9,300 nt of DNA from Candidatus Nitrosopolaris rasttigaisensis (GTDB lineage Archaea; Thermoproteota; Nitrososphaeria; Nitrososphaerales; Nitrososphaeraceae). The position numbers were made by a program, and so were the translations under genes. A model generated the notes under the pieces. It was not told the DNA's origin. It worked only from the letters and a program-made list of their open reading frames with translations, and searched no databases. Shown here piece by piece: positions 1-6,957 of this stretch. The stretch is taken from positions 1-9,300 of the forward strand of contig CAKOFP010000331.1 in NCBI GenBank assembly GCA_933226995.1, in the 5' to 3' direction. Positions within the stretch are counted from its first letter, which is position 1, and every line of letters begins with the position of its first letter.

Positions 1-1398
1 ACTTAAATCGAATTGTTCTTTATTTAGTTTTAACGATTTACTTTCGATTCTTGTAACGTCTAAAATATCCGACGCAAGCCGGTCTAACCGTTTTGCATTG
101 CGGATAATAGAAGCGATTGTTTCTTTGTCTACCTCAACTATATCGTTAGTGATATCGAATTTGTGTTCGATGTACTCAGCATCTCCGAGAATTGGCATAA
201 TAGGAGTACGCAACTCATGGGCTGCGACGTTAATAAACTCGCTTTGCATCCTATCATGAACCTTTAACTGTTCATTAGCAGAAGCAAGCAGCTTATTGGA
301 TTCAATCAACGATTCGTTCGCACGAAGTAGTTCTAAGGTTCTCGCGTCAACTGCACCCTTCAACCTCCTATTCCAGGAGAGAATAAGAAAGGCCATACCC
401 ACAGCTATTGCCCCAATCGCCACGACGGCTAAGGTGCTAAAGTTCTTTTGCTGATCTATTAGAAGCCCGACGTTACTGGTTAGGCTGTGAGGTGAACCGA
501 TATATAATGTCCATAGCCGTTTTCCGTCAATCGTAACCGGCTGGTAGGATATGGTAGTAGTGTTACCACGAACTGTTATGTCTTCTGCTCCGGAATTGCC
601 TTGTAATGAGCGTCCTAAAATACCGTCGTAGGAATCCTTTATTTCAGGAGGAACTGAGGATTGGAATTCATCTCCTAAGTAGTTTTTGCCGATTAGAGCA
701 TGATTTCTAGCGTACAAGAACACGCCATTCTTGTCCATTAATCCTACATTGCTTATAATTTCTGGGGATAGTTCACTCTGTAATGACTTGCCTATTGAAT
801 TAACGTTCACCGCTGCAACTATAACTCCTTTGAATGTCTTTGTTACGATGATGCTGCCGCCTTTATCAAATTTGGCTTCTGGCACCATGATAGGGAAGGC
901 GATGTACAACCTCGGAACGTTGTCAGCCGATGTCATCACGCTTGTATAATATGGAGAATGTGTTTTCTTTGGAACAATGAAATATTCTAAAGAGCCTAAG
1001 TCAAGACTCTTAGTCTTTCCAAACGAAGAACCATTTGAATTACTCCATGCGATTAGTCTGCCATTTTGATCTAGCAAGTAATAACCGTCCGTCAGTACCT
1101 TCGTGGAAGCCTGTGTACTGTCAATCAGAACCTGAGTTAGAATAGTCATGTTGTTGTGGATAGCAGGAGCCGCTGCAAGTGTTCTTAGGTTATTAGTTAT
1201 TGATTGTATATCATGTATCAACAATTCAGAAAGATCATGTGCTTCAATTCTTGCGTTGGATCTTATCTCTTGTGAAGCTATTTCGGCGATGTCCTTAGCT
1301 GTTACCGAGGAATATTGATACGACAGAATTGATAAAGATGTTCCGATAGCAGCAATTACCAAGAGTAAAACAATATTGCTTTTGGAAAATGCTACCAT
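1..1398 (-). CDS. Sensor histidine kinase, Cache-type, N-terminal 466 codons (runs off left edge)
   Basis: The frame is open from an ATG at 1398 to base 1 with no stop, so the C-terminal catalytic part lies outside the window. Seen in the translation: an N-terminal TM helix (about residues 7-29), an extracytoplasmic region of about 280 residues, a second TM helix (about 322-345), a Leu/Glu-rich coiled coil (about 350-385) and a HisKA H-box, FINVAAHELRTP, with the phospho-acceptor His at residue 394. The extracytoplasmic part contains pairs such as GYYLLDQNGRLIAWS and VGLMDKNGVFLYARN, which resemble the two halves of a double Cache ligand-binding domain. Family knowledge: such kinases sense a small extracellular ligand, autophosphorylate and pass phosphate to a response regulator, and soil Nitrososphaerales carry many of them. 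The start is supported by GGTGA (1403-1407, minus) just upstream and a TATA-like box at 1428-1437. The HATPase domain is inferred, not seen. The ligand is unknown. Confidence 0.9.
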   Translation of the reverse strand, partial: MVAFSKSNIVLLLVIAAIGTSLSILSYQYSSVTAKDIAEIASQEIRSNARIEAHDLSELLIHDIQSITNNLRTLAAAPAIHNNMTILTQVLIDSTQASTKVLTDGYYLLDQNGRLIAWSNSNGSSFGKTKSLDLGSLEYFIVPKKTHSPYYTSVMTSADNVPRLYIAFPIMVPEAKFDKGGSIIVTKTFKGVIVAAVNVNSIGKSLQSELSPEIISNVGLMDKNGVFLYARNHALIGKNYLGDEFQSSVPPEIKDSYDGILGRSLQGNSGAEDITVRGNTTTISYQPVTIDGKRLWTLYIGSPHSLTSNVGLLIDQQKNFSTLAVVAIGAIAVGMAFLILSWNRRLKGAVDARTLELLRANESLIESNKLLASANEQLKVHDRMQSEFINVAAHELRTPIMPILGDAEYIEHKFDITNDIVEVDKETIASIIRNAKRLDRLASDILDVTRIESKSLKLNKEQFDLS

Positions 1399-1427
1399 TT
1401 TTCACCGCAAATCAATATTTGATTGCT

Positions 1428-1437
1428 CTTATAAAAA
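1428..1437 (-). promoter_or_regulatory. TATA-like box of the histidine kinase gene
   Basis: On the minus strand this reads TTTTTATAAG. It sits about 30-39 bases before the ATG at 1398, so a start site some 25 bases downstream would leave a leader of roughly 7-10 bases containing the GGTGA motif. This is a pattern match only. Confidence 0.5.
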
Positions 1438-1453
1438 CGTCAACTTGCTGGTT

Positions 1454-1502
1454 CAGATTTTGTGACCCGTTCGGAAATCTGGCTCTAAGGAAGCAGATTT
1501 TG
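1454..1502. repeat. Repeated CAGATTTTG half-sites upstream of the kinase promoter
   Basis: CAGATTTTG occurs twice in the same orientation (1454-1462 and 1494-1502), exactly 40 bases apart, with the inverted half AAATCTG between them (1475-1481). The cluster lies just upstream of the TATA-like box, where an archaeal activator or repressor could bind. Function is inferred from position alone. Short A/T-rich motifs recur by chance, so confidence is low. Confidence 0.3.
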
Positions 1503-2071
1503 GTTTGTAACATCATAGATTAAAGCGTACAGCAGTTGTGATCCACAACGCAATATATTAGCTATGTGTCTATAGCATACGATGTCAGTTGCCGACGGAA
1601 TTACAATTTTCAAGCCGATGGATTTACAATCGAAGGTTTGCGATTCATAATCGGTGGGATAGTCTCAATTGTTATTGGCCTGATTTCATGAAATTGGACT
1701 AACGACAGGGTCTAGCGTGTTTTAAAAAGCCCTTTTTGTAATACGGTAAGTAATTGACTGCCTCCTATCCTACAATGATAACTATAATGTGGCTGGTTGA
1801 ATGCATGACCTATTGTTCATTGGTTGCTTTTCTATATTAGCAATCACTCGTAACATGTGTCGGTGACTATCTAGCATCGTATAATGATTCGGTCATTTCT
1901 GATACTAATTCATAGTAACATGTTCACAGTATTGATATCAATAATTGTTATGGTAATCCAGAATAGAGAAAAATATCTAAATGAAAGAATTAATCAGAAT
2001 ATTGAAAAAAGAATACCATAATAGTATTTAGTGCGGCTTTTATTCGAAGAGATTATTATGTTTTGCAAGTC
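1503..2071. other. Intergenic stretch without a supported gene
   Basis: This is the main part of a gap of about 670 bases between the divergent kinase and winged-helix genes. I checked both strands for short frames. The best is a 41-codon plus-strand frame, 1566-1691, with a GTG start and a hydrophobic tail (FIIGGIVSIVIGLIS) that could be one TM helix; it has no convincing ribosome site. A 16-codon frame begins at the ATG at 1981. No tRNA-like cloverleaf or other RNA gene was recognised. Two GTAACATGT copies lie near 1850 and 1916. The last 100 bases are A/T-rich and probably contain the promoter of the winged-helix gene. Confidence 0.5.
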
Positions 2072-2341
2072 ATGAAACACAGAAGTAGACTAGAAATAAT
2101 TGCCGAAATCCTCGAAACTGCCAATTCGAGTAAATCTATACAAGCAAAAATTATGCACAGGGTATATTTATCTTATCCACAACTGAAAGAATACTTAGCA
2201 CTCTTGCTCGAAAATGGTTTAATAGAATACAGACAAACAGACAGAATTTACCGGACAACAAGCAGAGGAATGCGTTTCTTAGAGATTTATAGACAACTAA
2301 ACGATGTAGTTGTGATGACCGACAACATAATAGTAAGGTGA
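2072..2341 (+). CDS. Small winged-helix DNA-binding transcriptional regulator
   Basis: The 89-residue protein is one winged-helix domain. Residues 1-16 (MKHRSRLEIIAEILET) form helix 1. The HTH follows, with the signature LSYPQLKEYLALLLENGLIE at about 34-53. The wing carries IYRTTSRGMRFLEIY at about 59-73. This matches the family common in Thaumarchaeota (HTH_45, related to ArnR1-type winged helices), in which the protein is little more than the DNA-binding domain. The ATG at 2072 is preferred: a TTG at 2063 would add only three residues, and homologues usually begin with a short basic stretch like MKHRSR. No strong Shine-Dalgarno motif precedes either start. The gene converges on the ABC permease with 43 bases between the stops. 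Its target is unknown; self-regulation or control of a neighbour is only a guess. No effector domain is visible. Confidence 0.85.
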   Translation: MKHRSRLEIIAEILETANSSKSIQAKIMHRVYLSYPQLKEYLALLLENGLIEYRQTDRIYRTTSRGMRFLEIYRQLNDVVVMTDNIIVR

Positions 2342-2384
2342 ACATCAAATAGCTTGGAATGAGTCGTAACGCGTAGGCCTTTCT

Positions 2385-3152
2385 CTAGACCTCGCGCCAA
2401 ATTGCCTTTGTTTTCGCCAGCATTACAAAGCCGATCAAGTACGAGACTTGCACTAACAGGCCAAGAGCAATTGACCATTCTTTCGGAGTTGGAAGTCCCA
2501 TAGTGTACTGTAACATCAGGGAGGCGTGAGTTGTCGGGACGATATATGCCAGATACTGCAGGTCCAACGGCAGCCTACCGATCGAATAAAAGACAGGCGG
2601 TAACACAGCTAATATGACATTTACAAATGATATAACCTGAGTTGCATTTCGCATATGCAGCATATGGGACGAAAGAAAAAAGCCCATGGCAGACATCGAT
2701 CCCCAAATCAAGAAAATAGTTGAGATCAAAAGCGGTATGTTACTAATCGAGGTTCCGAAGAAAGCCGCTAGTACGGTAAGCACAGCCAACGCCGGAAACC
2801 CAAATAACAGTTGCGACAATGCCAGCCCTGTCATGTATGTCAATGGAGAAACCGGCGATGCGACAAAGACATCTTGGATTTTGTATTCAGTCTTGTAAAA
2901 AGATATGTCTTGTCCAAGAGCTAGCCCATAACCTACTAATGCCATAACAAGGCTACCGGCGACGGCAAACTGTATGTAATGTCCATTGCTAACCACGAAT
3001 AAAACAAATAATAGCGAAAAGGGGCTTATTGCAGAAAAGACCATAGATATTGGATTCCTCCGCAGCCATAGGATTCCTGTCAAATATGCAATCAAGAGTA
3101 CTTGTTTAAGAATTAAGAATCCTTTCGATCTTTTAACTCTGATTGTTATCAT
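2385..3152 (-). CDS. ABC-2 type transporter permease (orphan)
   Basis: The 255-residue integral membrane protein has an amphipathic N-terminal segment followed by six predicted TM helices at about 36-54, 60-80, 108-132, 137-162, 170-192 and 227-248. The core LSQLLFGFPALAVLTVL, the preceding VFVASPVSPLTYMTG and the later loop YIVPTTHASLMLQY are typical of ABC2-membrane permeases of the DrrB/NodJ export type. These pair as dimers with a separate ATPase to export lipids, polysaccharides or drugs. The length is normal for the family and the reading frame is intact. No ATP-binding gene lies on either side, so the ATPase must be encoded elsewhere; the usual gene pair is absent here. A TATA-like CTAAAAAAT centred 26 bases before the ATG at 3152 suggests a leaderless transcript, separate from the proteasome gene upstream. 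The substrate cannot be inferred. Confidence 0.85.
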   Translation of the reverse strand: MITIRVKRSKGFLILKQVLLIAYLTGILWLRRNPISMVFSAISPFSLLFVLFVVSNGHYIQFAVAGSLVMALVGYGLALGQDISFYKTEYKIQDVFVASPVSPLTYMTGLALSQLLFGFPALAVLTVLAAFFGTSISNIPLLISTIFLIWGSMSAMGFFLSSHMLHMRNATQVISFVNVILAVLPPVFYSIGRLPLDLQYLAYIVPTTHASLMLQYTMGLPTPKEWSIALGLLVQVSYLIGFVMLAKTKAIWREV

Positions 3153-3173
3153 AAAGTAATCGATGACAACGCG

Positions 3174-3182
3174 ATTTTTTAG
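3174..3182 (-). promoter_or_regulatory. TATA-like box of the ABC-2 permease gene
   Basis: The minus strand reads CTAAAAAAT, centred about 26 bases from the ATG at 3152. That is the spacing expected if transcription starts at the start codon (leaderless mRNA, common in archaea). Sequence match only. Confidence 0.45.
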
Positions 3183-3212
3183 GTTTTAGATTCTACGGAT
3201 CGTTGTTTTGTC

Positions 3213-3234
3213 ATTCACTCAAAACTGAGTGAAT
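3213..3234. repeat. Perfect 9-bp inverted repeat downstream of the proteasome gene
   Basis: ATTCACTCA (3213-3221) and TGAGTGAAT (3226-3234) are exact reverse complements around a 4-base loop. The element lies between the proteasome stop and the permease promoter. It could be an mRNA 3' hairpin or a dimeric operator for the permease. No T-run follows on the minus strand, so it does not look like a simple terminator. Confidence 0.75.
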
Positions 3235-3240
3235 CGTCAC

Positions 3241-3266
3241 CTAGTCCCTAATCTCCCGGGGACTAG
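3241..3266. repeat. 8-bp inverted repeat spanning the proteasome stop codon
   Basis: CTAGTCCC (3241-3248) and GGGACTAG (3259-3266) are exact reverse complements around a 10-base loop. The right arm contains the TAG stop of the proteasome gene (3263-3265). With the repeat at 3213-3234 this makes two consecutive hairpins at the 3' end of that mRNA, possibly stabilising it or affecting termination. The function is inferred. Confidence 0.7.
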
Positions 3267-3859
3267 AGAGTTAAGCTCTCCTCTTGTTGGTGACTTTGTG
3301 TCATGGACAATACGTCAATTCCATCGCCGCTTGCAGAGTCTCTCTGAATAGATGACTTAATTGCCTTAACTGCCAGCTCTTTTGCACTCTGTTCTGACAT
3401 GTTGGCCCTGTATTCACCATCCATAACACCAAGGGCCATTTCCGCACCTGATCCGACAGCGGCGTACTCGTCAGGAAGCACAGAACCAAGAGGATCCAAC
3501 GTATAGATTTGTGGTTTGTTGTCTATTCCTCCTACTATTACCTGTGTTAATAACGGAAAGAATCTCCGTTCGCACATTATCACAGACATCATCTTTGCAA
3601 TAGAATTTGGAGGCACATTACGTCTAGTTTCGAGCTTTCTAATCTTGGCTAGCGCTCCCACCTGTCTAACCAAAATTTGCATATCAGCAATCATACCGGC
3701 ACATGCCGCTCCGACCTTATCAGTGACCGGAAAAGTTTTCTTTGTATTCTTGTTTACGACGAAGTTCCCGTATGAAACGCGTTTTTCTGAAGCCAATACA
3801 ACCCCGTTGTCGAATGAGATTCCGACAGCGGTTGCACCTGGCATAAATTGGAATGCCAT
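3263..3859 (-). CDS. psmB: 20S proteasome beta subunit, Thr1 replaced by Ala (probably inactive paralogue)
   Basis: A 198-residue Ntn-hydrolase fold protein of the 20S core particle. Beta subunits normally expose an N-terminal Thr after propeptide cleavage. Against Thermoplasma beta (mature TTTVGI) the alignment needs no gaps: Glu25, Lys41, Ser137, Asp174 and Ser177 fall on positions 17, 33, 129, 166 and 169, but position 1 is Ala9, in PGATAVGIS. The nucleophile is therefore missing although its helper residues remain. Crenarchaea and Thaumarchaeota carry a second, active beta gene, and an inactive beta can cap or tune the mixed ring; this gene probably fills that role. The ATG at 3859 gives the longest frame. 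An ATATAT box at 3871-3876 would place a leaderless start near Met6 (3844), so a start at MPGATAVG is a real alternative. Cys52 in AACAG and the acidic C-terminus are otherwise unremarkable. Confidence 0.93.
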   Translation of the reverse strand: MAFQFMPGATAVGISFDNGVVLASEKRVSYGNFVVNKNTKKTFPVTDKVGAACAGMIADMQILVRQVGALAKIRKLETRRNVPPNSIAKMMSVIMCERRFFPLLTQVIVGGIDNKPQIYTLDPLGSVLPDEYAAVGSGAEMALGVMDGEYRANMSEQSAKELAVKAIKSSIQRDSASGDGIDVLSMTQSHQQEESLTL

Positions 3860-3870
3860 TATAGTCTGGG

Positions 3871-3876
3871 ATATAT
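3871..3876 (-). promoter_or_regulatory. TATA-like box of the proteasome beta gene
   Basis: The minus strand reads GGATATATCC around these bases. A start site 25-28 bases downstream would fall near 3844-3849, close to the second in-frame ATG (3844-3842) and inside the longest frame. The element therefore bears on which start codon is used. An alternative box, CTAAATC near 3892-3898, would instead fit the ATG at 3859. Confidence 0.35.
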
Positions 3877-4030
3877 CCTATGTGAGGCAGATTTAGGCGT
3901 TTCTATCAACTAATCATACTTCATAAGCAAGTTGTGCTAACCCCCGGAATCGGAACCGATCTAAAAGAATACCCGCCGCATACCTCGAAGGTGAAAAAGC
4001 TTAAACATTAGGGAATGACTCATTTGATTT

Positions 4031-5683
4031 TCATTTTCTTGTGAGAGCACGGTCATGGATTCTTATCGCTTCGGCAACGAGCCTGTTCTGAAGCTCAAGG
4101 GCATCTTTGCCCTCTGGATGTTTTGTTTCTGCCAATGCCTCTGCCACAATACTAATAATATGCCTTAAAAGGAACTCCTCCCCTCGCGTAGATTCTGCTT
4201 TGTAAGTTGAGTTCGCCTTGTTTACAAATACTACATTCTCATTCTTGAAGCTGTATCTAGAATCATATTCATCCTCATATGGAATAACCTTATAGCCAAC
4301 TTTTTTTAGCGCAAATGTTCTTTTCAGTATTGGTTTCTTAATCTGTTTGGTTATCACCGTATTGACAGGAGTAGTGACTGCCACAACCTGTTCTGGTTGT
4401 AAGAGATTCAAACTTGTCTTATCAGTTGCTGAAAGTGAATCTACGTGAGGAGTTGGTTGCTGAATCTGGCGCGGCTGCGTGATAGTCGTCTCTGACAAGG
4501 GAGGTGACTCAATTTTAACCCCCCCATGTGGCTGTGCTTCCTTGGATACAATGAAAGATGTATTCTCGCTGGAAACATTTGCAAAAAGGGCGGCAGATGA
4601 TTCACCCCCCTCCATCGGTGCCTTTTCATTGACATCAACCATCTCATACCCCTCTACCTCTTGTTGAGTTTCCAGATTTTCAACAATGGCCTGACCGAGC
4701 ACTTTATCGATCTCCCTGTAGATCTTCGATTCTTCACGTGTAATCAAAACGTCTTCATACTCTGTTAAACTAGGCAGCACTGTTTCTATGATAAAAGCTC
4801 TCATTGCCTGGTTGAATTTTGCGTATTCTTCGTCTTCGATTATCGCGGATTTGTCAGCAAACCTTGAGGTTAAGGTATCACACCTAACAAATCCTGTCAC
4901 CTTGCTTAATTTAGTATCAAAGCCAAAATTACCGCGCGTTACTATGTGATTTCCGACCATAATAGCTATTCCCTTTTCATCCTCAGTCAAAGGTCTTCTG
5001 GCAATAACGAGTTCGCCGGTTATTCGACCGTCTTCTAGATTTAACATGATCCGATGCCCCTGTATTTCCGGGGCTATTATCTGCTGCGCACCGCTAAGAT
5101 CCCATTCAACAAATTTTTCTGCCTCCTTGATATATACTTCGAACATAGGTTGTCTTAGGATTGCGAGCTTACGGATTTCTTTTATCAGTCTGAACGCGTC
5201 GATCACTGTTTTCGAACCTTTAAGTGTTAGCTCCGTACCGTTACGGCCTAGGGATGACTCGTGTAATTCGTCCAATAGAGCATTTCCGCTAAAAAGCTTG
5301 TCGAGAGTGTTACCATCTATCACGATGGTCTTCTCAAACTTATGTCGTTTTGTCCTGATCTTCATACTTTCAAACGAAGTAAGAAACGACAGTCTCCCGG
5401 TTCCGTATCTTCCCGTCCTGACTCGGTTTAATCTCGGCGAGATTCTATCATGTTTTTTGTGAGGAGATCCTAAAAGCAAGAATTTTTCCATACTATCCTG
5501 GTCCATACCTGCATTATCCTCGATCACAACTGAGCCGTCCTTCATTATCGTCACAACGGAAATCGTAGCATCCTCGTCAAATGCATTTTCGATTAGTTCC
5601 TTAAGAGTCTCATTTGGCGAAACCCAAGTTTTTGTAGCGAATTCTCTGAAAAATGATGGATGTACTCTTAATTCAGTTGTCAT
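4031..5683 (-). CDS. GHKL (MutL/MORC/Hsp90-like) ATPase with disordered linker and C-terminal domain
   Basis: This 550-residue protein has all three ATP-lid motifs of the GHKL superfamily. The N-box is ELIENAFDEDA (29-39), with likely catalytic Glu29 and Mg-binding Asn33. The G1 box is DNAGMD (56-61). The G2 loop is RTGRYGTGRLSF (89-100). Residues about 105-325 look like a transducer region, as in MutL, MORC and Hsp90. Residues about 340-450 are rich in Pro, Gln, Ser and Thr and probably disordered. Residues about 455-550 form a second conserved-looking domain (NENVVFVNKANSTY, then helix LRHIISIVAEALAE). Family knowledge: GHKL proteins dimerise through the N-domain on ATP binding and act as clamps in DNA repair, topology, restriction or chaperoning. 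No nuclease motif like that of MutL was seen, and no partner gene adjoins it. The exact role is unknown. The start is supported by a TATA-like box at 5711-5720. Confidence 0.85.
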   Translation of the reverse strand: MTTELRVHPSFFREFATKTWVSPNETLKELIENAFDEDATISVVTIMKDGSVVIEDNAGMDQDSMEKFLLLGSPHKKHDRISPRLNRVRTGRYGTGRLSFLTSFESMKIRTKRHKFEKTIVIDGNTLDKLFSGNALLDELHESSLGRNGTELTLKGSKTVIDAFRLIKEIRKLAILRQPMFEVYIKEAEKFVEWDLSGAQQIIAPEIQGHRIMLNLEDGRITGELVIARRPLTEDEKGIAIMVGNHIVTRGNFGFDTKLSKVTGFVRCDTLTSRFADKSAIIEDEEYAKFNQAMRAFIIETVLPSLTEYEDVLITREESKIYREIDKVLGQAIVENLETQQEVEGYEMVDVNEKAPMEGGESSAALFANVSSENTSFIVSKEAQPHGGVKIESPPLSETTITQPRQIQQPTPHVDSLSATDKTSLNLLQPEQVVAVTTPVNTVITKQIKKPILKRTFALKKVGYKVIPYEDEYDSRYSFKNENVVFVNKANSTYKAESTRGEEFLLRHIISIVAEALAETKHPEGKDALELQNRLVAEAIRIHDRALTRK

Positions 5684-5710
5684 TACTTGTTTGACGGGTA
5701 CTTACTTACC

Positions 5711-5720
5711 TTTATTTATT
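5711..5720 (-). promoter_or_regulatory. TATA-like box of the GHKL ATPase gene
   Basis: The minus strand reads AATAAATAAA, centred about 32 bases before the ATG at 5683. Transcription would start some 6 bases ahead of the codon. This indicates a promoter separate from the inositol-phosphate synthase gene upstream. Confidence 0.5.
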
Positions 5721-5855
5721 ACGTGTAAAACTATTATTGACAATTTACTCAGGACAACGTGTTCCTAAAGATTGTACCTCATTTCCCAAAAGTTCAAGGG
5801 TCAGAAAATTCCTAAGCCAGTAGATAATAACTCTCCTATCATTCATATCAGATTA

Positions 5856-6929
5856 CTAGCGATCTCGTTTGCCTTCAATAAATTCTAAGAAATTGGTCTT
5901 CGCTTGTGAATACGACATTTGTACTGGGGGATGCTTAAAACAGTACGCACTTATACTTTCGAGAGGCCCGCTGATAGACCTATCCAGTGCTAATTTAGCT
6001 CCTCTAACGGCATCGATCATGACTCCCGCGCTATTGTAAGCATCTACCACCCGCAGCTTAAGATCTAGCTCTATTGGCGTGTTACCAAAGTACTTCCCCT
6101 TTAATGAGATATAACATACCTTATCGTTTTCTAAAAACCGAACAAAATCTGAGGGTCCCACACGCATTGGAATTTCGTAAGGCGCCATCGCTGCGACCGC
6201 CTTTGTCTTACTGATCCTTTTATCCTCAAGTCTTTCGTCGTCGAGCATGTTATAAAAGTCCATGTCTCCTCCCATATTCAGCTGATAGGTCTCATCTATC
6301 TTTACTCCTCTATCGACGAATAACTTTACAAGTGTTTTGTGGAGGACGGTTGCACCTAATTGACTCATTATATCGTCTCCTGCACAGGGCAGATTCTTAT
6401 TCTGGAAGGCATTCTGCCATTGTGGGGCGGATGCAATAAAGACAGGTATTGCATTAATGAAACAGACTCTAGCATCAAGACATGTCTTGGCATAATATTG
6501 AGTAGCTTCCCTGCTCCCAACCGGTAAGTAATTGATAAGTATTTCGGTTTTAGTGTCCTTGAGCACATCTGCCACATCGGCAGCCGGCTTTTCAGAAATT
6601 CTGAGCTTTTGACTCAGATGCTTGCCCACTCCGTCGAAAACCTTACATTTTGTAACTTTGACATCCATTTTGTCGACTTTGGTAATTGTGACAGTATTAT
6701 TTGGTTTAACAAAAATTGCCTCAGAAAGGTCTTTTCCCACCTTAGAATCGGTAATGTCAAATGCGGCAACAAATTCAATATCAGCTGGTTGAATTCCCCC
6801 AAGCGAATATGCCGTGAGACCTATCCCATGATTATTCTCAATAGCAGAAGAGTAATATCGTATCCCCTGCACAAGAGCCGACGCACAATTCCCTATTCCC
6901 GCTAGTGCTACTCGAACTTTTTTTCGCAT
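5856..6929 (-). CDS. ino1: Myo-inositol-1-phosphate synthase (inositol-3-phosphate synthase)
   Basis: The enzyme converts glucose 6-phosphate to 1L-myo-inositol 1-phosphate by an NAD-dependent oxidation, aldol cyclisation and reduction (EC 5.5.1.4). In archaea this is the first step towards inositol phospholipid head groups and, in some species, inositol-based solutes. Seen in the 357 residues: an N-terminal Rossmann loop VALAGIGNCASALVQG (7-22), the family motif GDDIMSQLGATVLHKTL (184-200), NMGGDMDFYNML (218-229) with SKTKAV (240-245), and the C-terminal SAGVMIDAVRGAKLALDR. Lysines expected in the catalytic site lie in these conserved blocks. The length fits archaeal members, which are shorter than eukaryotic ones. 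The gene follows the acetyltransferase by 65 bases and precedes the GHKL ATPase by 172, all on one strand. A possible TATA box lies at 6958-6971. The function is secure; the physiological product (lipid or solute) is not shown by the context. Confidence 0.95.
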   Translation of the reverse strand: MRKKVRVALAGIGNCASALVQGIRYYSSAIENNHGIGLTAYSLGGIQPADIEFVAAFDITDSKVGKDLSEAIFVKPNNTVTITKVDKMDVKVTKCKVFDGVGKHLSQKLRISEKPAADVADVLKDTKTEILINYLPVGSREATQYYAKTCLDARVCFINAIPVFIASAPQWQNAFQNKNLPCAGDDIMSQLGATVLHKTLVKLFVDRGVKIDETYQLNMGGDMDFYNMLDDERLEDKRISKTKAVAAMAPYEIPMRVGPSDFVRFLENDKVCYISLKGKYFGNTPIELDLKLRVVDAYNSAGVMIDAVRGAKLALDRSISGPLESISAYCFKHPPVQMSYSQAKTNFLEFIEGKRDR

Positions 6930-6957
6930 TTACAATTAGTGTACCGTTGTAGGCAGC

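Noticed and set aside
731..949. Plus-strand 72-codon frame.
   Set aside because: It lies wholly inside the histidine kinase sensor domain on the other strand, which has clear domain logic over 466 codons. It is a shadow frame.
2151..2478. Two minus-strand frames of 63-65 codons over and next to the winged-helix gene.
   Set aside because: They overlap the winged-helix domain and the permease C-terminus, both of which have recognisable family signatures. They show no motif of their own.
3516..3896. 126-codon plus-strand frame opposite the proteasome gene.
   Set aside because: It is antisense to the well-supported proteasome beta gene and has no recognisable domain. It is a by-product of the coding strand's codon use.
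3935..4015. Possible tRNA on the minus strand, with a T-arm-like GGTTCCGATTCC followed by a GC-rich run.
   Set aside because: The T-loop lacks the conserved purine-A at positions 57-58, and no matching acceptor, D or anticodon stem could be built. The ATCGG-AA-CCGAT palindrome explains the resemblance.
5046..5462. 138-codon plus-strand frame opposite the GHKL ATPase gene.
   Set aside because: It is antisense to the G2 and transducer region of the ATPase. It is Ser/Ile-rich with no motif or promoter.
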